DNA from: Syntrophobacteraceae bacterium | Lineage (GTDB): Bacteria > Desulfobacterota > Syntrophobacteria > Syntrophobacterales > Syntrophobacteraceae | NCBI GenBank assembly: GCA_025453975.1 | Contig: JALOPI010000001.1 | Location: forward strand, 1-64,000 | DNA length: 64,000 bases | Direction: 5' to 3' | Part shown: one piece after another, positions 47,136 through 55,419 of the stretch | How the letters are laid out: the number at the start of each line of letters is the position of its first letter | How positions within the stretch are numbered: the stretch's first letter is position 1 | Program-made: the position numbers and the translations under genes | Notes under the pieces: generated by a model | The model's input: only the letters and a program-made list of their open reading frames with translations | Databases searched by the model: none | What the model was told of the DNA's origin: nothing

Positions 47136-48515
47136 ATGAAGGTGCGACGCGAGCAGGACGGAATGGGAGAGGTTTGGGTTCCCGAGGAGGCCTATTATGG
47201 GGCTCAGACCCAGCGCGCCGTCGAGAACTTTCCCGTGAGCGGCCAGCGGCTCCCCCGGGCTTTCATCGGCAGCCTCGGTCTTGTCAAGGCGTGTGCCGCC
47301 GTTGTGAACCGGGAATTGGGGCTTCTGGATGGCGAGCGCGCCGGTGCCATCGCCTCGGCGGCCCGAGAGGTGGCCGAGGGGCTTCTGGACGACCAGTTCG
47401 TGGTGGATGTTTTCCAGACGGGGTCGGGTACCTCCACGAACATGAATGCCAACGAGGTCATCGCCGGCCGGGCCAACGAGATCCTCACCGGTCGGCGGGG
47501 GGGTAAATCGCCGGTGCACCCCAACGATCACGTGAACCTGGGGCAGTCGAGCAATGATGTGATCCCCACGGTGATTCACCTGGCCGCCGTGGCCCAGATC
47601 CGGGATCATCTGATTCCGGCGCTGGCGTCCCTGGGCTCCAGGCTCGAGGAGAAGGCCCGCGAGCTGGGGGATGTTCTCAAGATTGGGAGGACTCACCTCC
47701 AGGATGCGGTTCCCATTCGGCTCGGCCAGGAGTTTGGAGGCTATGCCCGGCAGGCGGAGCTGAGTGCTCAGAGACTGGAACGGGTCCTGGAGAGTCTTTC
47801 GGAGCTTGCCCTGGGCGGCACCGCCGTCGGAAACGGCGTGAACACCCATGAGGACTTTGCCCGGCGGGTCATCGAGCTGCTTTCCGGGGAGGTCGGATAT
47901 CCGCTGCGGGAGGCCGAGAACCACTTCGAGGCCCAGGCCGCCCAGGACGGAGCTGTCGAAGCCAGCGGCGCCCTCAAGACCGTGGCCGTGAGTCTCGCCA
48001 AGATGGCCAACGATATCCGCTGGCTGGCCTCGGGTCCCCGGTGCGGCATCGGAGAGATTGTGCTTCCCTCCCTTCAGCCGGGGTCATCCATCATGCCCGG
48101 GAAGGTCAACCCCGTGATACCCGAAGTGGTGATGCAGGTCGCCGCCCAGGTCATCGGGAACGACACCGCCGTCACGCTGGGGGGGCAGGGAGGTATGCTC
48201 GAGCTCAATACCATGCTGCCGCTCATCGCCCGCAACCTGCTCGAGTCCATATCGCTTCTGACCCATGTCGTATGGCTTTTCGGCGAGAAGTGCGTGGCCG
48301 GCATCGTGGCCGACCGTGAGAAGTGCGCTTCCAATGTCGAAAGGAGCCTGGCCCTGGTCACCTACCTGGTACCCGCCCTGGGATACGACAAGGCGGCGGA
48401 GCTGGCGGGGGAGGCGCATCGAACGGGGAAGACCGTTCGGCAGGTTGTGCTGGAGGGCAGAATCCTCACCGAGGATGAGCTGGACCGGCTGTTTGCCCGT
48501 GGCATCGAGCGCTGA
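47136..48515 (+). CDS. fumC: Fumarate hydratase class II
   Basis: 459 residues, the normal class II (oxygen-stable) length. Motifs: EEAYYGAQTQRAVENFPVSG, QTGSGTSTNMNANEV, IKIGRTHLQDAVPI-like stretch (KIGRTHLQDAVPIRLGQEFGG) and the superfamily signature GSSIMPGKVNPVIPE. It interconverts fumarate and malate, completing the step after SdhAB. ATG chosen because GGGAGG lies five bases upstream, although the frame is open further up over the sdhB end. Confidence 0.96.
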   Translation: MKVRREQDGMGEVWVPEEAYYGAQTQRAVENFPVSGQRLPRAFIGSLGLVKACAAVVNRELGLLDGERAGAIASAAREVAEGLLDDQFVVDVFQTGSGTSTNMNANEVIAGRANEILTGRRGGKSPVHPNDHVNLGQSSNDVIPTVIHLAAVAQIRDHLIPALASLGSRLEEKARELGDVLKIGRTHLQDAVPIRLGQEFGGYARQAELSAQRLERVLESLSELALGGTAVGNGVNTHEDFARRVIELLSGEVGYPLREAENHFEAQAAQDGAVEASGALKTVAVSLAKMANDIRWLASGPRCGIGEIVLPSLQPGSSIMPGKVNPVIPEVVMQVAAQVIGNDTAVTLGGQGGMLELNTMLPLIARNLLESISLLTHVVWLFGEKCVAGIVADREKCASNVERSLALVTYLVPALGYDKAAELAGEAHRTGKTVRQVVLEGRILTEDELDRLFARGIER

Positions 48516-48597
48516 GGATCCCTTCGCGGACTCCATGACCGGAAACGGGGAGCCGGAAGCGGGGAGCCAGTGACAGTTGTTTTCAGGGAGGTTTGAG

Positions 48598-49548
48598 TTG
48601 AGCACCACCAGCGTTATCGGCGATCCCGGAGCTTCCCGTCTCAAGCTGTTCATGGCCCTTTCCAGGACTCCCCATGGTGTCCTCGACATGGCCACGCCCG
48701 CTCTGGGTGCTCTGCTTTACCTCGGGACCGTGCCGCCGATGCCCGTGGTCCTCCTCGGAATCCTGACGGCCTTCGCGGGTTATACGGCGGTGTATGCCCT
48801 GAACGACGTGGTGGATTACCGGGTGGATCGGGAGAAGGTCCAGCAATGCGGGCTGCCGGACGCGGCAGGGGATCTGGATGCTGTCTGTGCGCGGCATCCC
48901 ATGGCCCAGGGGCTCCTGAGGCTGAGGGACGGCGTGGCCTGGACCGTTTCCTGGGGGGCCGTGGCCTTGCTCGGTGCCTACCTGCTCAATCCCGTGTGCG
49001 CCCTCATTTTCATTGCGGGCTGCGTGGCCGAGGCGGTCTACTGCCTCATGCTGAGGGTGAGTTATCTGCGGGCCGTGGTGAGCGGGGTCGTGAAGACGGC
49101 GGGGGGGCTTGCAGCCATCTATGCGGTGGCGCCGTCGCCTTCTCCGCTTTTTGTGCTGGTTTTCTTCCTGTGGCTCTTTGCGTGGGAGATCGGAGGCCAG
49201 AACATCCCCAACGACTGGTCCGACCTCGAGGAAGACCAGGAGCTCCAGACCGATACGATCCCCGTTCGGTTCGGAGTGAACCTGTCCCTCAGCATCATCG
49301 AAGGGGCCCTTGTGGCGGCATTGCTGCTGAGCCTGCTCCTTTACTGGGTCACCCCTGCCCGTCTGAGCCCCGTCTACCTGCTGGGAGCCGTCGGAGTCGG
49401 GGGGCTCGTCCTCCTCCACCCCCTGAGGAGGCTCCAGCTGCATCGCGATGCAGCCGCCGCCTCGGCCTTGTTCAACCGCGCCAGCCTCTATCCCCTGGCA
49501 CTCTTCGGAGTGGTTCTGGTGAGCTGCCTCCTGGTCTGGCTCGATTAG
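48598..49548 (+). CDS. UbiA-family prenyltransferase
   Basis: 316 residues with about nine membrane segments. First Asp-rich motif ALNDVVDYRVDREKV, second motif QNIPNDWSDLEEDQEL; both bind the prenyl diphosphate magnesium ions. UbiA enzymes prenylate aromatic acceptors in quinone, heme or lipid synthesis; the acceptor here is not clear. A TTG start is chosen: GGGAGG is six bases upstream. Last gene of the cluster. Its TAG overlaps the TAA of the convergent AEC gene. Confidence 0.88.
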   Translation: MSTTSVIGDPGASRLKLFMALSRTPHGVLDMATPALGALLYLGTVPPMPVVLLGILTAFAGYTAVYALNDVVDYRVDREKVQQCGLPDAAGDLDAVCARHPMAQGLLRLRDGVAWTVSWGAVALLGAYLLNPVCALIFIAGCVAEAVYCLMLRVSYLRAVVSGVVKTAGGLAAIYAVAPSPSPLFVLVFFLWLFAWEIGGQNIPNDWSDLEEDQELQTDTIPVRFGVNLSLSIIEGALVAALLLSLLLYWVTPARLSPVYLLGAVGVGGLVLLHPLRRLQLHRDAAAASALFNRASLYPLALFGVVLVSCLLVWLD

Positions 49549-50474
49549 AGAAGAAGCCATAGAATCAGGCTGTAGGAGCAGGCCGAAAGGAGGGTCAGCA
49601 CCGAGATGCTCGACGCGGCCAGCTCCGTGTCACCCCCCAGCTCAGCCGCCATGACGTAGGTGACGGTGGCGGGCGGGGAAGCCAGCAGGATGGCTCCGGG
49701 GAGGATGAGGGAATCCGGCACCGAGGCCCACTTCATGAGGAGATAGCCGATCAGCGGCATGCACGCCAGCTTGAGAATTCCGATTCCCGCCAGCTCCCTG
49801 GCCATGGTGTGGAGGGACTTGAACGAGAGGCTCGCTCCGATGAGAAGCAGCGCGGTGGGGAGCGCCATGCCGGCCAGGATGTCCAGGCCCTGCTTGATCG
49901 TCGAGGGCACGGGTATGGCGAGGGCGGAAACGATGGACCCGGCGGTGACCGCCACGATGACCGGGTTCTGAAGGGTGCCGCGGGCGATCTCCATGAGTGA
50001 CGGTCTGGCACCCGGAGATCGCGCCCGGAAAGCGCTGAGCGAAAGAATCCCCAGCATGTTCTGCCCGATGATGAGGAAGCTGCTCAGAATGGCGGTTCGC
50101 GCAAAATCGGAGGTGCCGAGGGCGTAAAAGGCGATGGCGTAGGCCATGTAGCCCAGGTTGCCATGGAAGCTGGTCTGGATGAAGGTGCCTCGGCTGGATC
50201 GATCAACATGGAAGAGGATGGCGACGAGGAGCGCCATCCCCCCCACGAGCCCCAGGGTGGTGAGCAGGCATAGGCCGGCGCCCAGGTGAAAGAACTCTCG
50301 GAACGGAGCCTTGGCGAGGGCGTTGAAAAGCATGGCCGGCATGGCGACGTAGAAGACGATCTGGTTGGCCGTCCGGGAGTAGGGTGGCAGGATGAGCCCC
50401 TTGCGCTTGAAGATGTAGCCCAGAAGGATGATGCTGAATACGGGAATGATGGTGTTGGCCAGAAGCTGCGGCAC
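49545..50474 (-). CDS. AEC family permease (auxin efflux carrier/malate permease type)
   Basis: 309 residues from the chosen GTG, with about ten membrane segments. Family regions: LANTIIPVFSIILLGYIFKRKG at the start, then QTSFHGNLGYMAYAIAFY and PTALLLIGASLSF. AEC proteins move organic anions; malate or a similar acid would suit a gene next to the TCA cluster but this is a guess. The frame is open 51 codons further upstream, but that part is charged and overlaps the divergent acidic gene. GAGG stands about 13 bases before the GTG, so the start is uncertain. Confidence 0.85.
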   Translation of the reverse strand: MPQLLANTIIPVFSIILLGYIFKRKGLILPPYSRTANQIVFYVAMPAMLFNALAKAPFREFFHLGAGLCLLTTLGLVGGMALLVAILFHVDRSSRGTFIQTSFHGNLGYMAYAIAFYALGTSDFARTAILSSFLIIGQNMLGILSLSAFRARSPGARPSLMEIARGTLQNPVIVAVTAGSIVSALAIPVPSTIKQGLDILAGMALPTALLLIGASLSFKSLHTMARELAGIGILKLACMPLIGYLLMKWASVPDSLILPGAILLASPPATVTYVMAAELGGDTELAASSISVLTLLSACSYSLILWLLL

Positions 50475-50619
50475 GTCGGGCTGTGATCCTCGGGAATGGG
50501 GCGGCCGCGGCACCGGGTCCGCCTGGTCCAAATCTTTAAAATACTTGACCTTTGAGCGCAGTTCTAATACACGGTGCCAAGTCTGAGATAAAGCATAAAA
50601 TGCGGAATGGAGATATGGA

Positions 50620-51018
50620 ATGGCCAAGAACCTTGAAGACGATCAGTTGATACAGGATTACGACGACGAAGGCGACCTGGGATTCGACCAGGGCGACGAG
50701 CTGGACTTCGCCGGGGATGAAGACCTCCTCATGGAAGAGGGGGAAGAGGATGAGATTCTCCCTTCGGTGCTCTACAAGGGAGTCTCCCGTCCGAAAACGG
50801 ATGAGGACTGGCGCCAGCTGCTCATGGAGGCCAGCCGCGAGGGGGTTCCCACCTACCTCATCACCGAGAACTACAAGGAGGGTGGACTCATCGCACATCC
50901 CCAGTTCGGGCTGGGTGTGGTGAGCAAAGTCATCTCCACGAGGAAGATGGAGGTGATTTTCGAGACCAGCAAGAAGCTCATGGCCATGAGCGTCACCCCT
51001 CCCGACCCCATCAGCTGA
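50620..51018 (+). CDS. Hypothetical protein with very acidic N-terminus
   Basis: 132 residues. The first 50 are dominated by Asp, Glu and Gly (QDYDDEGDLGFDQGDELDF, EEGEEDEIL) and are likely disordered. The C-terminal half folds as GLIAHPQFGLGVVSKVISTR followed by KMEVIFETSKKLMAM, which resembles the small CarD/UvrD-tail-like barrel that begins HPxFGxGxV in several nucleic-acid or polymerase-binding proteins. I do not know its function. Purine-rich GGAGAT lies upstream. An inverted-repeat element starts just after its stop. Confidence 0.75.
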   Translation: MAKNLEDDQLIQDYDDEGDLGFDQGDELDFAGDEDLLMEEGEEDEILPSVLYKGVSRPKTDEDWRQLLMEASREGVPTYLITENYKEGGLIAHPQFGLGVVSKVISTRKMEVIFETSKKLMAMSVTPPDPIS

Positions 51019-51020
51019 TT

Positions 51021-51234
51021 AGGGGGACGTTGTTGACAAACTGGACAAAGTGATGGCGACCCGTGCCCGCACGGTATGAACCTTCCCGTCATTCACGGCG
51101 GTCGAGTCGTTGATTTGTCGCGACTGGCGCTGTTCCTTTAGCAGGAGGTGCTGATCCAAGCCCTGGGAATGCCTTCCAATGGCTACTCCCAGGACGGGGA
51201 GGTGAGTAAGTCCAATCAGTCAACAACGTCCCCT
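51021..51234. mobile_element. MITE-like element with inverted terminal repeats
   Basis: AGGGGGACGTTGTTGAC (51021-51037) and its inverted partner GTCAACAACGTCCCCT (51219-51234) bound a 214-bp segment; weaker pairing continues inward (TTGGAC/CTGGAC). No open frame of note lies inside. The ends resemble those next to small transposases in related genomes, but that is from memory and not checked. The right end supplies the last codons and stop of the suhB-like gene. It is probably a non-autonomous or decayed element. Confidence 0.6.
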
Positions 51235-52031
51235 GATGTGGCGGGGACCAGGTGAGCTTGAACCTGGTCGAGGAGGAACGGCACTATGGACGGGCTTCCG
51301 GCGATGATGTGGCCGGTCGCGAGGTAATCCTGCCCTCCCCGGAATTCACAGACCTGGCCGCCCGCTTCCGTGACCAGAACGGCTCCCGCCGCCATGTCCC
51401 ATGGAGCCAGCCCTGGCTCCCAGAATCCGTCCACTCGCCCTGCCGCGGTGTAGGCCAGATCGAGGGCGGCGGCTCCAGCGCGCCTGATCCCGCTCACCTG
51501 CTCGAAGATGCCTTTGAAGCTCGCCAGATAGGGGTCGATGAGCCATTTGGACCGAAAGGGAAACCCTGTCGCCACCAGGGCGTCCTTGAGCTGGATGTGC
51601 TGCCGGGCTCGGATGGGGTGTCCGTTGAGCCAGGCTCCGCCGCCCCGCCGCGCCGTGAAAAGCTCCTCGCGGAGGGGGTCCAGGACCAGCCCCAGCACCG
51701 GAATGCCGTCCTCGCACGCTCCTATGGAGACGGCCACGAAGGGGAATCCGTGAATGAAGTTCGTGGTCCCGTCCAGGGGGTCGATGACCCAGGTGATCCC
51801 CTCTCCCAGGGATCCATGGGCGGATTCCTCCGCCAGAATGTGGTGATGGGGATACCGACCCTGGATGGCCTCGATGATGAGTGCCTCGCTAGCCCGATCC
51901 ACTTCCGTCACGAAGTCCGACGGCCCCTTGGAAAACACGGCGTTGCCGCCGATGCGGCCGATGCGCTCGCGGATGAGCTTGCCGGCTTCCAGAATGGCGG
52001 AATGAGCCACCTGCTCCATTGCTTCCAGCAT
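51216..52031 (-). CDS. suhB: Inositol-1-monophosphatase family protein
   Basis: 271 residues. Metal-binding motifs: DFVTEVDRASEALI, AEESAH, WVIDPLDGTTNFIHGFP and the C-terminal WEPGLAPWDMAAGAVLVTEAGG. It hydrolyses inositol monophosphate or related sugar phosphates; in E. coli SuhB also aids rRNA antitermination. Start at the ATG with AGAGGA about 10 bases upstream; the open frame upstream runs into the glyQ promoter region and is ignored. The final residues PATSGDVVD and the stop are encoded by the inverted repeat of the adjacent element, so the native C-terminus may have been altered. Confidence 0.93.
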   Translation of the reverse strand: MLEAMEQVAHSAILEAGKLIRERIGRIGGNAVFSKGPSDFVTEVDRASEALIIEAIQGRYPHHHILAEESAHGSLGEGITWVIDPLDGTTNFIHGFPFVAVSIGACEDGIPVLGLVLDPLREELFTARRGGGAWLNGHPIRARQHIQLKDALVATGFPFRSKWLIDPYLASFKGIFEQVSGIRRAGAAALDLAYTAAGRVDGFWEPGLAPWDMAAGAVLVTEAGGQVCEFRGGQDYLATGHIIAGSPSIVPFLLDQVQAHLVPATSGDVVD

Positions 52032-52078
52032 GATATGCTTCCTCTCTTGAAGGATTGCGGCCACGCCGCGTTTTGCCC

Positions 52079-52108
52079 TTGACAACGCCAAGAATCCACG
52101 TCTATAGA
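52079..52108 (+). promoter_or_regulatory. glyQ: Promoter candidate of glyQS
   Basis: TTGACA (52079-52084) and TATAGA (52103-52108) are separated by 18 bases, close to sigma-70 consensus, in an AT-richer divergent region 131 bases before glyQ. Confidence 0.6.
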
Positions 52109-52238
52109 CCGATTTTACCAGCCAATCCAGGAGAAAAGCGCTTGGTTTTTCCGCTCTATCCGCTCCCACGCGACACTTTGGCTCGATTTCGCGGTTTTCA
52201 CGGTTGTGAGACGATGAAATGTTTTGAAGGAGCCCAGA

Positions 52239-53114
<876 letters not shown>

Positions 53115-53289
53115 AGCCACGGCTGGGAAGATGCGGAGAGCCCGGAGACAGGGTGAGGGACGGGCCGGGGATGGGTAGACAGACGGAGCGAAATCCCCCG
53201 CTTGGGATGATATTTTCCTTGAAAGCCGCGGCTTTCAGATGGACCGGGTTTGAGATGTGTCCAATGTAAGCTCGACGATGGAGGTTAAC

Positions 53290-55362
53290 GTGGGAGCAGC
53301 GTTTTATCTGGAGATCGGAAGCGAAGAGATTCCCGCCGGCTATATCCTCCCCGCGCTGGAGGTCATGTCCGCGCAGATGGTGCGATTTCTCGACGAAAAC
53401 CGCATTCGGCATGGCGAGCCTGTCACGACGGGCACTCCCCGGCGCCTGATTCTCCATGTACCGGATGTGGCCCTGCGGCAGGAAGCGTGCACGACGGAGA
53501 TCATCGGCCCCCCCAGGCAGGTGGCCTACGACGCCGACGGCAAGCCCACCAAGGCCGCCGAGGGTTTTGCACGGGGGCAGGGGGTGGGGGTGGAGGACAT
53601 CCGGATCAAGGAGACTCCCAAGGGTGAATACCTCTGCATCGTGCGCGAGGAGGCCGGTGTGGCCACCCGCGAGCTGCTTCAGAAGACGCTCCCCGACTTC
53701 ATCGCCCACATCCCCTTTCCCAAATCCATGCGATGGGGGAATCTTCCGGTGACCTTCACCCGTCCCATCAACTATGTTGCGGCGCTCCTGGATGGCGGCC
53801 CCCTGGATTTCGAGTACGGAGACGTCCGGTGTGGAAGCCGGTCCTTCGGCCATCGGCTCATGAGCCCCCAATGGATCCCCGTCGAGGACCATGCGTCCCA
53901 CCTCGACAATCTCAGGAAGCATCACGTCATCGCGGACATTTCAGAGCGAAAAGCCCTGATCCGGGAAGGCATTCAGAAGGCCGCCGCCAGTGTGGGGGGA
54001 CGCATCCTGGAGGATGAAGATCTTCTCGACGAGGTGACCCAGCTGGTCGAGTTTCCGCAGCCCCTGGTAGGTGAATTCGAGGAGAAGTTCCTGAAGCTGC
54101 CTCCGGAGCTGCTCATCACGGTCATCAAGAAGCACCAGCGCTATTTTGCCATCATTGACGGGCATGGGGCGCTGATGCGTTATTTCGTGACGGTGGCCAA
54201 CACGACGCCGCGGGACTTCGCTCTGGTGGCCGCCGGCAACGCGCGGGTGGTTCGCGCCCGCCTGGAAGATGCGCGCTTTTACTTCGAGGAAGACCAGAAG
54301 CTGAAGCTCGACGACCGGGCCGGGCAGCTCAAGGGCGTGGTCTTCCACTCGAAGCTTGGGACCAGCTGGGAGAAGGTTGAGCGGTTCACGGCACTGGCCC
54401 GCTGGCTCGGAGAGCGGCTGGCGCCGGGCGCCATGGATGGGCTGCTGAGGGCGGCTTACCTTTGCAAGGCTGATCTGGTCACGGGCATGGTGGGCGAGTT
54501 CCCCGAGCTACAGGGTGCCATGGGGCGAGCATACGCCCGACTCGAGGGAGAGCCCGACGCAGTCTGCGAGGCCATCTACGAGCACTACCTGCCCAACCGG
54601 TCGGGCGGACCCATTCCCGAGAGGGTGGAAGGGGCGCTCCTCGGCATGGCGGACAAAATGGACACCATCGTCGGGTGCTTCGGCGTGGGGCTGATCCCGA
54701 CGGGAGCCGCGGATCCGTTCGCCTTGAGGCGCCAGACCCTCGGCATCATCCGAATCATCCTCGAGAAGCCCTTCCAGCTGTCCCTCACCGACTTCATCGA
54801 TCAGGCTCTGCCCCTTCAGACCTCCAGGATGACGGAGCCCCGGGATGCCGTGAGGCGCGGTGTTCTGGATTTTTTCCATGGACGGCTGCATCATTATCTG
54901 GTGAGCCAGTACGGGTACAGTGGCGATGTGGTGGATGCCGCGCTGGGCGTCGGCATCGACGATCTGGTGGGAGCGGTGGCCCGGACCCGGGCGGTGGCGG
55001 CATTCAAGGCCCGCCCCGATTTCGAGAGCCTTGCCGTGGCGTTCAAGCGGGTGGTCAACATCATCAAGGAGCCCGAAACCGCGCCGGTCCAGACCGACCT
55101 GTTTGCCGGGGCGGCCGAACAGGCTCTCTTCATGGCCGTCCGCGACACCGAGGATGTGGTGGCCCGGCTCGTGGCCAGCCGGGACCATGACGGAGCGCTG
55201 GAAGCCATGGCCCGGCTCAAGAGCTTCATCGATGCATTCTTCGACTCGGTCCTGGTCATGGACAAAAACGAGGCCGTGCGACGCAACCGGCTGGCCCTCC
55301 TCACCCGCATCCACGATCTCTTCACCCGGGTGGCGGACTTCCGGAAGATCCAGACCGGCTGA
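53290..55362 (+). CDS. glyS: Glycyl-tRNA synthetase beta subunit
   Basis: 690 residues. N-terminal FYLEIGSEEIPAGYILPA, then GTPRRLILHV, GPPRQVAYDADGKPTKAAEGFARGQG, and SMRWG near FPKSMRWGN; the C-terminal anticodon-binding-like region ends VMDKNEAVRRNRLALLTRI. The beta subunit recognises tRNA-Gly. A GTG start is chosen because GGAGG lies five bases before it, although ATG at 53278 in the same frame is possible. Forms the glyQS operon with 175 bases between the genes. Confidence 0.97.
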   Translation: MGAAFYLEIGSEEIPAGYILPALEVMSAQMVRFLDENRIRHGEPVTTGTPRRLILHVPDVALRQEACTTEIIGPPRQVAYDADGKPTKAAEGFARGQGVGVEDIRIKETPKGEYLCIVREEAGVATRELLQKTLPDFIAHIPFPKSMRWGNLPVTFTRPINYVAALLDGGPLDFEYGDVRCGSRSFGHRLMSPQWIPVEDHASHLDNLRKHHVIADISERKALIREGIQKAAASVGGRILEDEDLLDEVTQLVEFPQPLVGEFEEKFLKLPPELLITVIKKHQRYFAIIDGHGALMRYFVTVANTTPRDFALVAAGNARVVRARLEDARFYFEEDQKLKLDDRAGQLKGVVFHSKLGTSWEKVERFTALARWLGERLAPGAMDGLLRAAYLCKADLVTGMVGEFPELQGAMGRAYARLEGEPDAVCEAIYEHYLPNRSGGPIPERVEGALLGMADKMDTIVGCFGVGLIPTGAADPFALRRQTLGIIRIILEKPFQLSLTDFIDQALPLQTSRMTEPRDAVRRGVLDFFHGRLHHYLVSQYGYSGDVVDAALGVGIDDLVGAVARTRAVAAFKARPDFESLAVAFKRVVNIIKEPETAPVQTDLFAGAAEQALFMAVRDTEDVVARLVASRDHDGALEAMARLKSFIDAFFDSVLVMDKNEAVRRNRLALLTRIHDLFTRVADFRKIQTG

Positions 55363-55378
55363 GCCAGGCCCTCCCCCG

Positions 55379-55407
55379 TCGAGCCGGGGCCGTCGGGCCC
55401 GGCTCGA
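55379..55407. terminator. Hairpin between convergent glyS and adaptor genes
   Basis: TCGAGCCGGG and CCCGGCTCGA form a perfect 10-bp stem around nine bases, in the 57-base gap between two convergent genes. It lacks a T-run on either side, but its place suggests a shared transcription stop for both strands. Confidence 0.5.
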
Positions 55408-55419
55408 TGCCCCAGCCCA

